A stretch of 43,290 nucleotides of DNA, taken from positions 1 through 43,290 of the forward strand of contig JAFMFL010000003.1 in assembly GCA_017856205.1 (NCBI GenBank). The letters run 5' to 3'. Source of the stretch: Flavobacteriaceae bacterium. Lineage in GTDB: Bacteria > Bacteroidota > Bacteroidia > Flavobacteriales > Flavobacteriaceae. Shown in pieces: positions 7,859 through 15,780 of this stretch. Below the pieces are notes generated by a model, which was given only the letters and a program-made list of their open reading frames with translations, had not been told where the DNA came from and searched no databases. The position numbers and the translations under genes were made by a program. Numbering within the stretch: position 1 is the first letter of the stretch; every line of letters starts with the position of its first letter.

Positions 7859-9441
7859 GGGGTTTCGGTTTTAAATTGAACACTGCCTAAAATACGCTCA
7901 ATGAGTTCTTTGGCGTAGAGGTCTTCGCGGTCGTAAACCAATTGGAGTTGCTGAAAGCCTTTGTTCTCTGTGAAGTGATATACTTCGTATGTTTTTCGTT
8001 GCGACTTACCGTTTTCTTTAGTCCAATCAAACGACCCCGAAGCAACAATGCCCTCTATCCCTGAAGTGGTGGTATAATCATTTTGTTTTTGGAAGATATT
8101 TGTTGCGCCCATGCTGTCAAAGTACCCTATCACTTTGTCCACTTTTTGCTGTAAATCAATGGTTTGTTCTTCTTTGGATTTGGTGTGTTCCATGTATATC
8201 ACTATCAAAAAAGCATCGTCTAAACTGCCCAATACAAACTGTTGATGCAATCGGTTTGATAAGGCCTTACGTCCCAAAACATCTGGCGTTTTTAGCTGCA
8301 TTTCGGAAATGCCATAGCTGCTTGTAATCCAATCTTGTTCTAGCCAAGCCAAAGTTGGATGTCCAAAAACACGGTCTTTTGCTTGCACTGCGCCGTAATT
8401 TATAATCATAACAGTAGCGGCAATCACTAACACCCCCAGCACAGAAAGTCCTGCTATTTGCAGGCGTTTTCGTTGTTGTTGCTTGCGCCGCATTCGTGCA
8501 TAGGCTTCATTTTTGAGACGCTCCTCCTCTGTTGGTTCAGGAAGTGCTGCTTGGGTTTCTTTGACTACTGCTTCAATTTTGGTTCTGTCAACACGTGCTA
8601 ACCGTTCTTCGGGCATTGCACGGGCAAACTTTACCAAATCGGCAGTGCGTAATACTTCTTTTAGGTGGTCTATGGTTTCTGATGATAAATCCAAATTTCC
8701 GGTGTCACGAAGCAATTCCAGTTTTGCCAACAGTTCGTCCGATGTGCTTTCTAAAGCATCGATATGCGCTTCATCTTCCAAATAATTTTTTACAATATCT
8801 GTTATTTCAGAATAGTAGCTTTTGTACTCTTCCTGTTTGTCTAACTGCTTGTTTTCAAGGGCTTGCAAGGCTTGTATAGCACGCTCAAATGGAGGTAGTT
8901 TCTGGCGGCTTAAACGAATACGTTGTTGTGTTTTGGATATCAAAAAATACGCCAAGGCAAGAAGTAGGCAAATCAAAAAGGCATATACGTAGGGCTTCCA
9001 CCACCCTGTGGTGTTTTTTGCCATCGGCAAAATGGTCTTGATGGGGAAAAGGGGTTGTTGCAAGGTATCCACGGCAACATCGTTTACCCGAATTTGTAGC
9101 GAATCTGTGGTAAACAAATTGCCATCAACGACTACTTTTTGAGCCGGCAACGTAACCTGTCCGGTGTCAAAATGAATAACCGCATAGGTTTTGGTAAAGG
9201 TTTGGATTTTATTCGAAACCAATGTGTCAACCGCTGTGGTGTCTATCACCTCAAAAGGCATAAAGGTTTGCAGTGGTGGAAATTGTATTTGTGGGTTTTT
9301 ATCTGTTGTAACCGAAATTTGTACATTGATTTGCTCGGCGAGTTTTACGTTTAGGGTATCGGCACTAAGCGATACCTGTGTTTGTGCCACTGCCCAAGTA
9401 GCGCCAAAAATCAAAACCAAAATGCGTAACACTCTATCCAC
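7855..9441 (-). CDS. Bat-operon protein with BatD-like N-terminus and two membrane segments
   Basis: 528 residues, name unknown to me. A signal peptide (about 1-19) is followed by a BatD-like beta-sandwich (about 20-125: SLSADTLNVKLAEQINVQI). A first membrane helix (about 146-165) leads to a charged, mainly helical cytoplasmic region (about 166-330) that resembles DUF4381-type proteins of MoxR operons. A second helix (about 335-352) and a C-terminal domain of about 175 residues follow. With the signal peptide removed, both terminal domains would be periplasmic and the helical part cytoplasmic. It overlaps DUF58 (8 bases) and batA (ATGA). It probably physically joins the periplasmic Bat complex to cytoplasmic MoxR/DUF58; that is inference from topology. 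Confidence 0.7.
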   Translation of the reverse strand: MDRVLRILVLIFGATWAVAQTQVSLSADTLNVKLAEQINVQISVTTDKNPQIQFPPLQTFMPFEVIDTTAVDTLVSNKIQTFTKTYAVIHFDTGQVTLPAQKVVVDGNLFTTDSLQIRVNDVAVDTLQQPLFPIKTILPMAKNTTGWWKPYVYAFLICLLLALAYFLISKTQQRIRLSRQKLPPFERAIQALQALENKQLDKQEEYKSYYSEITDIVKNYLEDEAHIDALESTSDELLAKLELLRDTGNLDLSSETIDHLKEVLRTADLVKFARAMPEERLARVDRTKIEAVVKETQAALPEPTEEERLKNEAYARMRRKQQQRKRLQIAGLSVLGVLVIAATVMIINYGAVQAKDRVFGHPTLAWLEQDWITSSYGISEMQLKTPDVLGRKALSNRLHQQFVLGSLDDAFLIVIYMEHTKSKEEQTIDLQQKVDKVIGYFDSMGATNIFQKQNDYTTTSGIEGIVASGSFDWTKENGKSQRKTYEVYHFTENKGFQQLQLVYDREDLYAKELIERILGSVQFKTETP

Positions 9442-10300
9442 GGCTTTTAAAATAGGTTAGCAGTTTTTTGACATAGCTTTCGTCCGTAGCGCATGAAATG
9501 GCTCCTGCGCCATGTCGGGTAAATTGACCACTGAAATAGTCTGCGGTTTTGCGATGCGCAAGCGCATATGCCGTACGAACGCTTTTTGAGGAGCTATTAA
9601 TCCATTTGTGAATTCCTGATTCCGCATCTTTCATATAGAGTAATCCTGCAGCAGGAAGTTTGGCTTCCATCGGGTCAAAAAGGCGAATGCCCGTAAGGTC
9701 GTGTTTGCGTGCCGCCAACTGTATGGCTTGATCATAATCGGAGTCCAAAAAGTCTGAAAGTACAAATACGATAGCGCGTTTTTTAAGAATACGACTCATA
9801 AATTCCAGTGCAGCCGAAACATCGGTTTTTGGACTTTTGGGTTTTTGCTCTAACAGTTCTCTAATGATACGTAGCACATGCGACTTCCCTTTTTTGGGTG
9901 CAATAAAAAGTTCCACTTCGTCCGAGAAAAGGAGCAACCCTACTTTATCGTTGTTCTGCAAGGCAGAAAAGGCAAGTGTTGCTGCAATTTCGGTAATGGT
10001 GTCTCGTTTTAATTGTTGTTGTGTTCCAAAGTTGGCGGAGCCACTTACATCTACCAAAAGCATGAGCGTAAGCTCCCGTTCTTCTTCAAAAACCTTAACG
10101 TAGGGCTCTTGATAGCGTGCGGTAACATTCCAGTCTATGGCGCGGACATCATCTCCATATTGATACTGACGCACCTCACTAAAGGTCATGCCGCGACCTT
10201 TAAAGGTACTGTGGTATTCCCCGCCAAAAATGTGATTGCTTAATCGGCGGGTTTTAATCTCGATTTTCCGAACTTTCTTTAAAAGCTCCTTTGTATCCAT
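9434..10300 (-). CDS. DUF58 domain protein
   Basis: 288-residue soluble protein. The N-terminal block GGEYHSTFKGRGMTFSEVR followed by YGDDVRAIDWNVTAR is the hallmark of DUF58. A VWA-like fold follows with a MIDAS-type D84-V-S86-G-S88. DUF58 genes almost always sit next to moxR, as here (20 bases downstream), and are thought to work with the ATPase. No membrane helix is visible, so the protein is cytoplasmic. The 3' end overlaps the next gene by 8 bases. Confidence 0.9.
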   Translation of the reverse strand: MDTKELLKKVRKIEIKTRRLSNHIFGGEYHSTFKGRGMTFSEVRQYQYGDDVRAIDWNVTARYQEPYVKVFEEERELTLMLLVDVSGSANFGTQQQLKRDTITEIAATLAFSALQNNDKVGLLLFSDEVELFIAPKKGKSHVLRIIRELLEQKPKSPKTDVSAALEFMSRILKKRAIVFVLSDFLDSDYDQAIQLAARKHDLTGIRLFDPMEAKLPAAGLLYMKDAESGIHKWINSSSKSVRTAYALAHRKTADYFSGQFTRHGAGAISCATDESYVKKLLTYFKSRG

Positions 10301-10320
10301 ATCAAAAATGTGGAATTTGT

Positions 10321-11319
10321 CTAGGGTACTTCCACCGCATTTACAATGCGCTGAATAATGTCTTCTGAACTGATGTTTTCAGCCTCTGCCTCATAAGTAA
10401 TCCCTATACGATGGCGCAACACATCAAAAATCACGGCACGCACATCTTCTGGAATCACATAGCCTCTGCGTTTGATAAAGGCATAGCATTTGGCTGCCGT
10501 TGCCAAATTGATACTCCCCCTTGGCGATGCACCAAAACTAATGAGAGGTTTGAGCGATTGCAATTTGTACTGCTCGGGATAGCGTGTGGCAAAAATCAAA
10601 TCCAAAATGTATTTCTCAATTTTTTCATCCATATACACCTCACGAACAGCCTTTTGTGCCTTATTGATTTGCGCCGTTGAAATAACGGGCTTTACGGTGC
10701 CAAAAGAATCGTTCAAATTGGCACGGACGATAAGTTGTTCGTCTGCAAATTTTGGATAATCAATAACTACTTTAAGCATAAAACGGTCAACCTGCGCCTC
10801 GGGAAGTGGATAGGTTCCTTCTTGTTCTACTGGGTTTTGCGTTGCCATCACCAAAAACGGCAGCTTCAGTTTAAAGGTTTCTTCGCCGATGGTAACTTGC
10901 TTTTCTTGCATGGCTTCAAGCAGTGCAGATTGCACTTTTGCGGGCGCACGGTTGATTTCATCGGCGAGAACAAAGTTGGCAAAAACAGGTCCCTTTTTGA
11001 TGCTAAAATCATTTTCTTTGGTGTTGTAAATCATCGTTCCAATCACGTCTGCAGGGAGCAAATCAGGGGTAAACTGAATACGGCTAAAGCTTCCTTTTAC
11101 AGCTTTGCTAAGTGTATTAATGGCGAGTGTTTTCGCCAATCCGGGAACGCCCTCCAGCAAAATATGCCCTTGCCCCAACAGTCCTATCAAAAGGCGTTCT
11201 ACCATGTGTTGTTGTCCTACAATAACCTTGTTCATTTCTAAGGTAAGGATGTCAACGAAAGCACTCTCTTTCTCTATACGCTCATTTAGCGCTTTGATAT
11301 CTACAGCGGTATCGCTCAT
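10321..11319 (-). CDS. MoxR-family AAA+ ATPase
   Basis: 332 residues, first gene of the eight-gene Bat operon. Walker A is GVPGLAKT (57-64), Walker B FVLADE (116-121), with sensor and lid regions after it. The sequence EINRAPAKVQSALLEAMQE is the MoxR signature. MoxR ATPases act as chaperone-like remodelers for VWA-domain partners, matching the DUF58, BatA and BatB genes downstream. The upstream spacer (11320-11460) holds a TGATTTTG sequence, one base off the TAnnTTTG box, on this strand. Confidence 0.95.
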   Translation of the reverse strand: MSDTAVDIKALNERIEKESAFVDILTLEMNKVIVGQQHMVERLLIGLLGQGHILLEGVPGLAKTLAINTLSKAVKGSFSRIQFTPDLLPADVIGTMIYNTKENDFSIKKGPVFANFVLADEINRAPAKVQSALLEAMQEKQVTIGEETFKLKLPFLVMATQNPVEQEGTYPLPEAQVDRFMLKVVIDYPKFADEQLIVRANLNDSFGTVKPVISTAQINKAQKAVREVYMDEKIEKYILDLIFATRYPEQYKLQSLKPLISFGASPRGSINLATAAKCYAFIKRRGYVIPEDVRAVIFDVLRHRIGITYEAEAENISSEDIIQRIVNAVEVP

Positions 11320-11437
11320 AATTTAGGTGTTTACAATTTTTGCCGCAAAATCAAAAAAAAAGTGCAGCAGGTTTGTTAATAATTGGTTAAAAATAGGGTT
11401 TCCAATACGGATTACAAAAAGACAATGCAAAGCTTTT

Positions 11438-11445
11438 TACCTTTG
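11438..11445 (+). promoter_or_regulatory. -7 promoter element (TACCTTTG) for the AlbA_2-like gene
   Basis: Exact TAnnTTTG match, 15 bases before the ATG at 11461. No obvious TTTG at the -33 position. Confidence 0.5.
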
Positions 11446-11460
11446 TAAGAAATCAAGGTC

Positions 11461-12597
11461 ATGATTAACAAAAGACTGCTCATCAAAAACCTATTGGCGC
11501 ACAACGATGAGAACAGTTTTTACGACAAAAAAAGACAGCTAAACTTGGGCAGCAAAGAAGGTAAAGCCAAGTTTCTGAAACATATTTGTGCGCTTTCAAA
11601 CTCCAATCCAAAAAACAACTCCTACATTGTGGTGGGCGTAAACGATGAAGACAATGAAATTGTTGGAGTAGATTTTTTTGACGATGCCAAACTGCAAAAC
11701 CTCATCAATGCCTATTTGGAAAATCCGCCCATTGTACTCTACGAAAACATCCATTTTCCACACTTACCCCAAAGAAAAGTGGTGGGGTTAGTAACCATCA
11801 GACCAACCAACAAAATGACCGCATTGCGGAAAAATATCTGGAAATATTATGGTGGTTCGGTGTTTTTTAGAGATGGCAGCATTTCCATGTCCAAGGTTTT
11901 TGATTTGGAAATCAAGGATGTCAATTCGAAAGTAGTTACCGAAATCGAAAAGCACGCACACAACAACATTGAGCTTACCCTTGATGGCGTTATTGACTTT
12001 GTACACCGCTATGACAGCGGATTACATCCGCAATACAAAGTGTTTAAAGAGTCGTTTGTGGTGTGTTGGGCAGGGCTGGAAAAAAGAGTGAAAGAAAAAA
12101 GCTATTTCTCACGTGTAGATGTGGAACTAATCAACGAGCATGTTAAACTGTTTTATTCGGCGCACGATGAGGTAGAAATTGAAGTGGATGCGCATTCGTT
12201 TAGCCTTATCGAATATGTGCGTTTGGGTTTTAACGATCGTTATAAATACTATCCGCTAGAGCGCATGTCCTTTTTGTTTGACGATAAAGGCTCGTACCAA
12301 ATTGACTCCGAATTTTTGTTTTCACCTCCTAAGTTTGAAAAAAAATTATTGTTCCATCTGTACAATGCCAACAACACCCTTTGCGAAAAACTGCGTAAAA
12401 GCACAAGGCTAAACAAACATGAAAAAGCAGATGTCATAAACCTGGCACCCACCTATATGTTGTGTTACCTCAACGGATTTGAAGAAGCAAAAGACAAACT
12501 GCAAGAGCTTTCTGGAATCATGAAAAAGCAAGGTGAGGAAGCCTACCAAAGCCTAAAAGACACGCAACGGATTCTGCGAAAAATCAAATATCACTAA
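11461..12597 (+). CDS. AlbA_2/Schlafen-like putative ATP-binding protein
   Basis: 378 residues. The N-terminal ~150 residues resemble the AlbA_2 (Schlafen-type) domain: an early FYDKKRQLNL segment, then HICALSNSNPKNNSYIVVGV followed by DEDNEIVGVDFF, then YGGSVFFRDGS near 120. The remainder (150-378) is charged, mixed helix and strand, and I do not recognise it. Annotation as 'ATP-binding protein' is usual for such genes, but I see no classical Walker motif, and the biochemical role (nucleic-acid or nucleotide binding) is inferred. No signal peptide or membrane segment. The gene stands alone, with its own TACCTTTG box and a 3' end that overlaps the convergent nadD by 14 bases. Confidence 0.6.
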   Translation: MINKRLLIKNLLAHNDENSFYDKKRQLNLGSKEGKAKFLKHICALSNSNPKNNSYIVVGVNDEDNEIVGVDFFDDAKLQNLINAYLENPPIVLYENIHFPHLPQRKVVGLVTIRPTNKMTALRKNIWKYYGGSVFFRDGSISMSKVFDLEIKDVNSKVVTEIEKHAHNNIELTLDGVIDFVHRYDSGLHPQYKVFKESFVVCWAGLEKRVKEKSYFSRVDVELINEHVKLFYSAHDEVEIEVDAHSFSLIEYVRLGFNDRYKYYPLERMSFLFDDKGSYQIDSEFLFSPPKFEKKLLFHLYNANNTLCEKLRKSTRLNKHEKADVINLAPTYMLCYLNGFEEAKDKLQELSGIMKKQGEEAYQSLKDTQRILRKIKYH

Positions 12598-13153
12598 ACA
12601 GCTTGTGTGTCTGCATGTAGTCAAAAACTGCTTCGGGAAGCCAGGTTTTAAGAACGTCCAAATCCTTCTCGGCACGAATCTGCGTGGCAGAAATGTCTTG
12701 CAAAGACACGTTTTGAAGTACCCTTTCCGATGTAGTATTTTTCAAAACCGTTCCTTTTCGGGGATAAATAAGGCGTGGAAATTGCATCAGGTAGTCAGCG
12801 TTTTTCCATGAGGGAAGGCTTGCTTCGCTGTCTGCGCCCAATACCAACGCATAGCGCACATCGGGGTTTTCCGCTACCAGTTTTTTTAGGGTTTTTGCGG
12901 TATAACTCGGGGTTGGCATGTGTAGCTCAACGCCGTTGGGGGTTAGGTTTTGATGCGCTTTCAATGCCAGTTGCAGCATGTTCCAGCGGTGTGTTTCGGG
13001 TAGCAGTGATGTTGTTTTTTTGTGCGGATTTTGTGGACTTAGCACAAACTGTACTTCATCGGCTTTGTGTTGCTTTAGCACTTGTTGGGCAATGAAAATA
13101 TGACCGTTGTGAATGGGATTAAAACTGCCAAAAAAAAGCGCAACCCGTTTCAT
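12584..13153 (-). CDS. nadD: Nicotinate-nucleotide adenylyltransferase
   Basis: Transfers AMP from ATP to nicotinate mononucleotide in NAD synthesis; cytoplasmic. 189 residues, normal length. The nucleotidyltransferase motif GSFNPIHNGH (9-18) and the late ISATQIR motif are both intact, with SPQNPHK between them as in family members. Third gene of yicC-gmk-nadD; its ATG overlaps the gmk stop as ATGA. Confidence 0.96.
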   Translation of the reverse strand: MKRVALFFGSFNPIHNGHIFIAQQVLKQHKADEVQFVLSPQNPHKKTTSLLPETHRWNMLQLALKAHQNLTPNGVELHMPTPSYTAKTLKKLVAENPDVRYALVLGADSEASLPSWKNADYLMQFPRLIYPRKGTVLKNTTSERVLQNVSLQDISATQIRAEKDLDVLKTWLPEAVFDYMQTHKLFSDI

Positions 13154-13722
13154 GTATGTAGAAAATTGATCACCAATTCTTGCACCTCTTTTTTGGCGGT
13201 TTCGAGGCTATCGTTAAAAACAATATGGTCAAAGTCGGCAGCACGCTCCAGCTCGGTTTCGGCTTTGGCAAGGCGCATGGCAATTTTTTCGTCCGTATCT
13301 GTTCCTCTACTTCGAAGGCGGTCTGCTAAGGCTTCCACGGTTGGGGTCTTGATAAAAATAGCCATGGTATTTTCGGGGTACAATTTTTTGATGTTAATTC
13401 CGCCTTCCACATCAATATCAAACAACACATTTTTACCGGCTGCCCAAATACGCTCAAGCTCCGATTTCAACGTGCCGTAATACATGCCCGGATACACCTG
13501 TTCATATTCCGCAAAAGCACCTGCCTCAATTTTGGTTTTAAACTCTTTTTCAGACAAAAAATAATAGTCTTTGCCGTGCTGCTCGGTGCCCCGTGGCGGT
13601 CTTGTGGTGGCAGAGATAGAAAACGCCAACTTAAAGTCCTCCTGATGTAGCAAATGCTTTGCCAAGGTGGTTTTACCACTTCCCGACGGCGCAGAAAAAA
13701 CAATGCATTTTCCTTGTTTCAT
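13150..13722 (-). CDS. gmk: Guanylate kinase
   Basis: Phosphorylates GMP to GDP. 190 residues. The P-loop SAPSGSGKTT is at 9-18, the GMP-binding segment runs through ISATTRPPRGTEQHGKDYYF, and the lid contains RLRSRGTD. Sits between yicC (1-base TAATG overlap) and nadD (ATGA overlap), the common flavobacterial arrangement. Confidence 0.97.
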   Translation of the reverse strand: MKQGKCIVFSAPSGSGKTTLAKHLLHQEDFKLAFSISATTRPPRGTEQHGKDYYFLSEKEFKTKIEAGAFAEYEQVYPGMYYGTLKSELERIWAAGKNVLFDIDVEGGINIKKLYPENTMAIFIKTPTVEALADRLRSRGTDTDEKIAMRLAKAETELERAADFDHIVFNDSLETAKKEVQELVINFLHT

Positions 13723-14582
13723 TACAGGGCATTAAGAACTTGTTCTTTGATGCGTTCGAGCGCATCTTTCATCATGACCACACGTTTTTGCAATCCCGCA
13801 TCATTGGCTTTTGAGCCAATCGTATTTATCTCACGACCTATTTCTTGCGCAATAAATCCTAATTTTTTGCCTTTGGTAGGCGTGTCTTCGGCTAGGGTGG
13901 CGTGGAAGTATTCCAAATGGTGTTGCAAGCGCACTAATTCTTCATTGATATCCCATTTTTCAAGGTAATACACCAATTCTTGTTCCAGGCGTTCTTGGTC
14001 GTATTCTACGGAAATTTGCTGCAGATTATCCTCCAATTTCTGACGGCGTTCCTCTATTCTTAAAGGTGCCTCTTCGGCAATATGTTTTAGTTGGGTATCG
14101 ATTTGACCCAACTGTGCGTTGAGGTCTTGCGCCAACGATATTCCTTCTTGCTGGCGGTAAGCAACTAATTTTGTGGCAGCATCGGTAAGCGTATTCAAAA
14201 AAACTTCTTGCTCTTCTTCCGAAAGTTCATCGTTTGTGGGAGCAAGTACGTTGGGAAGGCGCATGGCTAGTGGCAAAAGCGTCTCGTCCGAAAGCGATTG
14301 GATGCCTTTTAACTGCTCCAGATAGTTTTCCACCACGGCGGTATTTAGTTGCGCTGCTTCTTGGGCAGCAACCCATTCTTCAAAAACATTGACCTCCAAT
14401 TTTCCGCGATGCAGCAGTGCTGCTAATTCTTTTCGTGCGTGAAGTTCAAGCCCCCGGTATTTGGACGGCACCCGAAAATTGAGGTCCAGCGATTTGCTGT
14501 TTAGCGACTTGACTTCAATACGCAGTTTTTTCCCTTGGGTGTTATGCTCTGCTTTGCCGTAACCGGTCATTGAAAATATCAT
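13722..14582 (-). CDS. YicC family endoribonuclease-like protein
   Basis: 286 residues. Opens with the family signature MIFSMTGYGKAE and ends with the DUF1732 block EIGREINTIGSKANDAGLQ. The middle is a long acidic helical region. YicC proteins have been linked to RNA cleavage and stationary-phase survival in other bacteria. First gene of the gmk-nadD operon, with a TACCTTTG box 17 bases upstream of the ATG. Confidence 0.93.
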   Translation of the reverse strand: MIFSMTGYGKAEHNTQGKKLRIEVKSLNSKSLDLNFRVPSKYRGLELHARKELAALLHRGKLEVNVFEEWVAAQEAAQLNTAVVENYLEQLKGIQSLSDETLLPLAMRLPNVLAPTNDELSEEEQEVFLNTLTDAATKLVAYRQQEGISLAQDLNAQLGQIDTQLKHIAEEAPLRIEERRQKLEDNLQQISVEYDQERLEQELVYYLEKWDINEELVRLQHHLEYFHATLAEDTPTKGKKLGFIAQEIGREINTIGSKANDAGLQKRVVMMKDALERIKEQVLNAL

Positions 14583-14599
14583 ATCGCGTTGTTAAAGGG

Positions 14600-14607
14600 C
14601 AAAGGTA
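14600..14607 (-). promoter_or_regulatory. -7 promoter element (TACCTTTG) for yicC-gmk-nadD
   Basis: Exact TAnnTTTG match, 17 bases upstream of the yicC ATG. No convincing -33 box. Confidence 0.5.
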
Positions 14608-14649
14608 CAAAATTCGTTACCCTGTACGGGGCACCGCTAAAAACCTCCC

Positions 14650-14680
14650 TTTGCGTACTTCTTTTTTTTTGTTACCTTAG
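14650..14680 (+). promoter_or_regulatory. Probable promoter TTTG-N19-TACCTTAG upstream of the small membrane genes
   Basis: TTTG at 14650-14653 is separated by 19 bases from TACCTTAG at 14673-14680, one base off TAnnTTTG. The spacing is right for Bacteroidota housekeeping promoters. The first ATG after it is followed two codons later by a stop (ATG CCC TAG), so the promoter now feeds a non-coding stretch before the small ORF at 14765 and the TM2 gene. Confidence 0.45.
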
Positions 14681-14764
14681 CATTAAACATGCCCTAGTTG
14701 TTGACGTTAAAACACTTAGCCTAATTCGCTTTTTTTTCGGTTTACAGATTAGGGGTTTTTGGAT

Positions 14765-14941
14765 ATGGGGCTATTTATAGGAACTGTAGTAGCCTATGTT
14801 TCTGGAAATTTCTTAGTTGCTGCTGTGCTTTTTATTGCTGATTTAATCCATACCGTGTATGTGACCTATTTACTTCTAGTGGGACAATACAGAGATGGTC
14901 AGGGTAAAATAATTTCTTATCCAAATCAAAAAATTAATTAA
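14765..14941 (+). CDS. Dubious small hydrophobic ORF, possible C-terminal remnant of a TM2-like protein
   Basis: 58 residues from the ATG at 14765 (a TTG two codons earlier is also possible). Two hydrophobic stretches precede a C-terminal VGQYRDGQGKII, which resembles the (T/V)GKFKDKDGK(V/I)I end seen in TM2 proteins, including the one 16 bases downstream. No TM2-like first half is found in any single frame upstream. It may be a decayed duplicate of the downstream gene, or simply an open frame. The stretch 14583-14956 holds nothing else I can support besides the two promoter sequences. Confidence 0.3.
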   Translation: MGLFIGTVVAYVSGNFLVAAVLFIADLIHTVYVTYLLLVGQYRDGQGKIISYPNQKIN

Positions 14942-14956
14942 ATTTTAACATATATA

Positions 14957-15185
14957 ATGGAAAATAAACTAGAACAAAAAAGCGAAAAAGGATTTGTGCC
15001 AATGATTTTATTGTGTTTCTTCTTAGGGGGGACTTGGGATACACCGATTTTATGTTGGTAAAGTGGGGACAGGAGTAGTGATGCTTTTAACATTAGGGGG
15101 GCTTGGTATTTGGACCCTTATTGATTTCGTCATCATTGCAACTGGAAATTTCAAAGATAAAGACGGGTTGAAGATTAAAAATTAA
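14957..15185 (+). pseudogene. TM2-domain membrane protein, broken by a single-base frameshift
   Basis: The ATG at 14957 opens a frame that reads MENKLEQKSEKG and then a hydrophobic segment ending FFLGG. After the run of six G (15026-15031) the frame continues as TWDTPILCW and stops at 15059-15061. Dropping one G restores LGIHRFYVGKVGTG, then LLTLGGLGIWTLIDFVII and a KDKDGLKIKN tail ending at 15183-15185. That is a textbook 75-residue TM2 protein with two helices joined by the conserved G-HRFY-G turn. The break is therefore a +1 G in a homopolymer. It could be a sequencing error, a true inactivation or a phase-variable switch. The function of TM2 proteins in bacteria is not known. Confidence 0.85.
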
Positions 15186-15201
15186 ACCCTCCTGTGGGGC
15201 G

Positions 15202-15221
15202 CCTGCCTGTTGGCAGACAGG
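15202..15221. terminator. Inverted repeat between convergent genes (possible bidirectional terminator)
   Basis: CCTGcCTG pairs with CAGaCAGG across a four-base TTGG loop, giving an 8-base stem with one mismatch. It lies between the TM2 gene (+) and the thioesterase gene (-). There is no strong T-run on either side, so intrinsic termination is uncertain; it may instead be a copy of a dispersed palindromic repeat. Confidence 0.4.
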
Positions 15222-15266
15222 GCATACTGGTAAATGTTACGGGTTAATCTTAACAATAACGTATTG

Positions 15267-15776
15267 CTACTGAAAGAGTGCTTTAAGCTCTGTTGCTTTA
15301 TCAGGTGTAAGTTTTCCTGCCAAAATCAAGCTAAGCTGTCTGCGGCGTAGGGCGCCGTCAAAGCGTTTTTGTTCCAATTCCGTTTCGGGAATCACTGCGG
15401 GTACTTTTACAGGTTTGCCGTCTTTGCTCACGGCAACAAACGTATATATCGCCTCGTTTGCCTTTTCGCGCGAAGTACCGTCTTGCGCTTCTATCCACAC
15501 ATCAATAAATACTTCCATAGAGGTGCCAAAAGCACGGGATACTTTTGCTTCAAGGGTAAGCACACTTCCAAGAGGAACGGGCTTTCTAAAATGTACATGA
15601 TTCACGGATGCCGTTACCACAATCTGCTCTGAATGCCGCTGTGCAGCAATGCAGGCCGCACGGTCCATTCGTGCCAACAGTTCGCCACCAAAAAGATTAT
15701 TGATTGGGTTCGTGTCAGAGGGTAATACCAAGTCGGTCATGACCGTCTTGGATTCCTGTGGATGCTTTGGATTCAT
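15267..15776 (-). CDS. Acyl-CoA thioesterase, hotdog fold
   Basis: 169 residues. Hydrolyses acyl-CoA thioesters; cytoplasmic. The segment NPINNLFGGELLARMDRAA holds the conserved Asn, Gly-Gly and Asp of the YciA/acyl-CoA hydrolase hotdog family. The strand TASVNHVHFRKPVPLGSVL and the VSRAFGTSMEVFIDVW segment follow as expected. A short helical tail after 130 completes it. Starts 4 bases after the HU/SPOR gene stop, so the two are probably co-transcribed. Chain-length specificity cannot be told. Confidence 0.88.
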   Translation of the reverse strand: MNPKHPQESKTVMTDLVLPSDTNPINNLFGGELLARMDRAACIAAQRHSEQIVVTASVNHVHFRKPVPLGSVLTLEAKVSRAFGTSMEVFIDVWIEAQDGTSREKANEAIYTFVAVSKDGKPVKVPAVIPETELEQKRFDGALRRRQLSLILAGKLTPDKATELKALFQ

Positions 15777-15780
15777 GGAA

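Noticed and set aside
10735-11241. 168-residue plus-strand frame opposite moxR
   Set aside because: Antisense to the intact MoxR ATPase, with no coding signature.
12775-13480. Plus-strand frames opposite nadD and gmk
   Set aside because: Both lie on the reverse of enzymes with intact catalytic motifs.
14589-14780. 63-residue frame upstream of the small TM2-like ORF
   Set aside because: It crosses the yicC promoter sequence and the TTTG-N19-TACCTTAG promoter, has no family resemblance, and ends in low-complexity Phe/Leu/Trp. It may contain a scrap of a decayed TM2 gene, but no coding claim is supportable.
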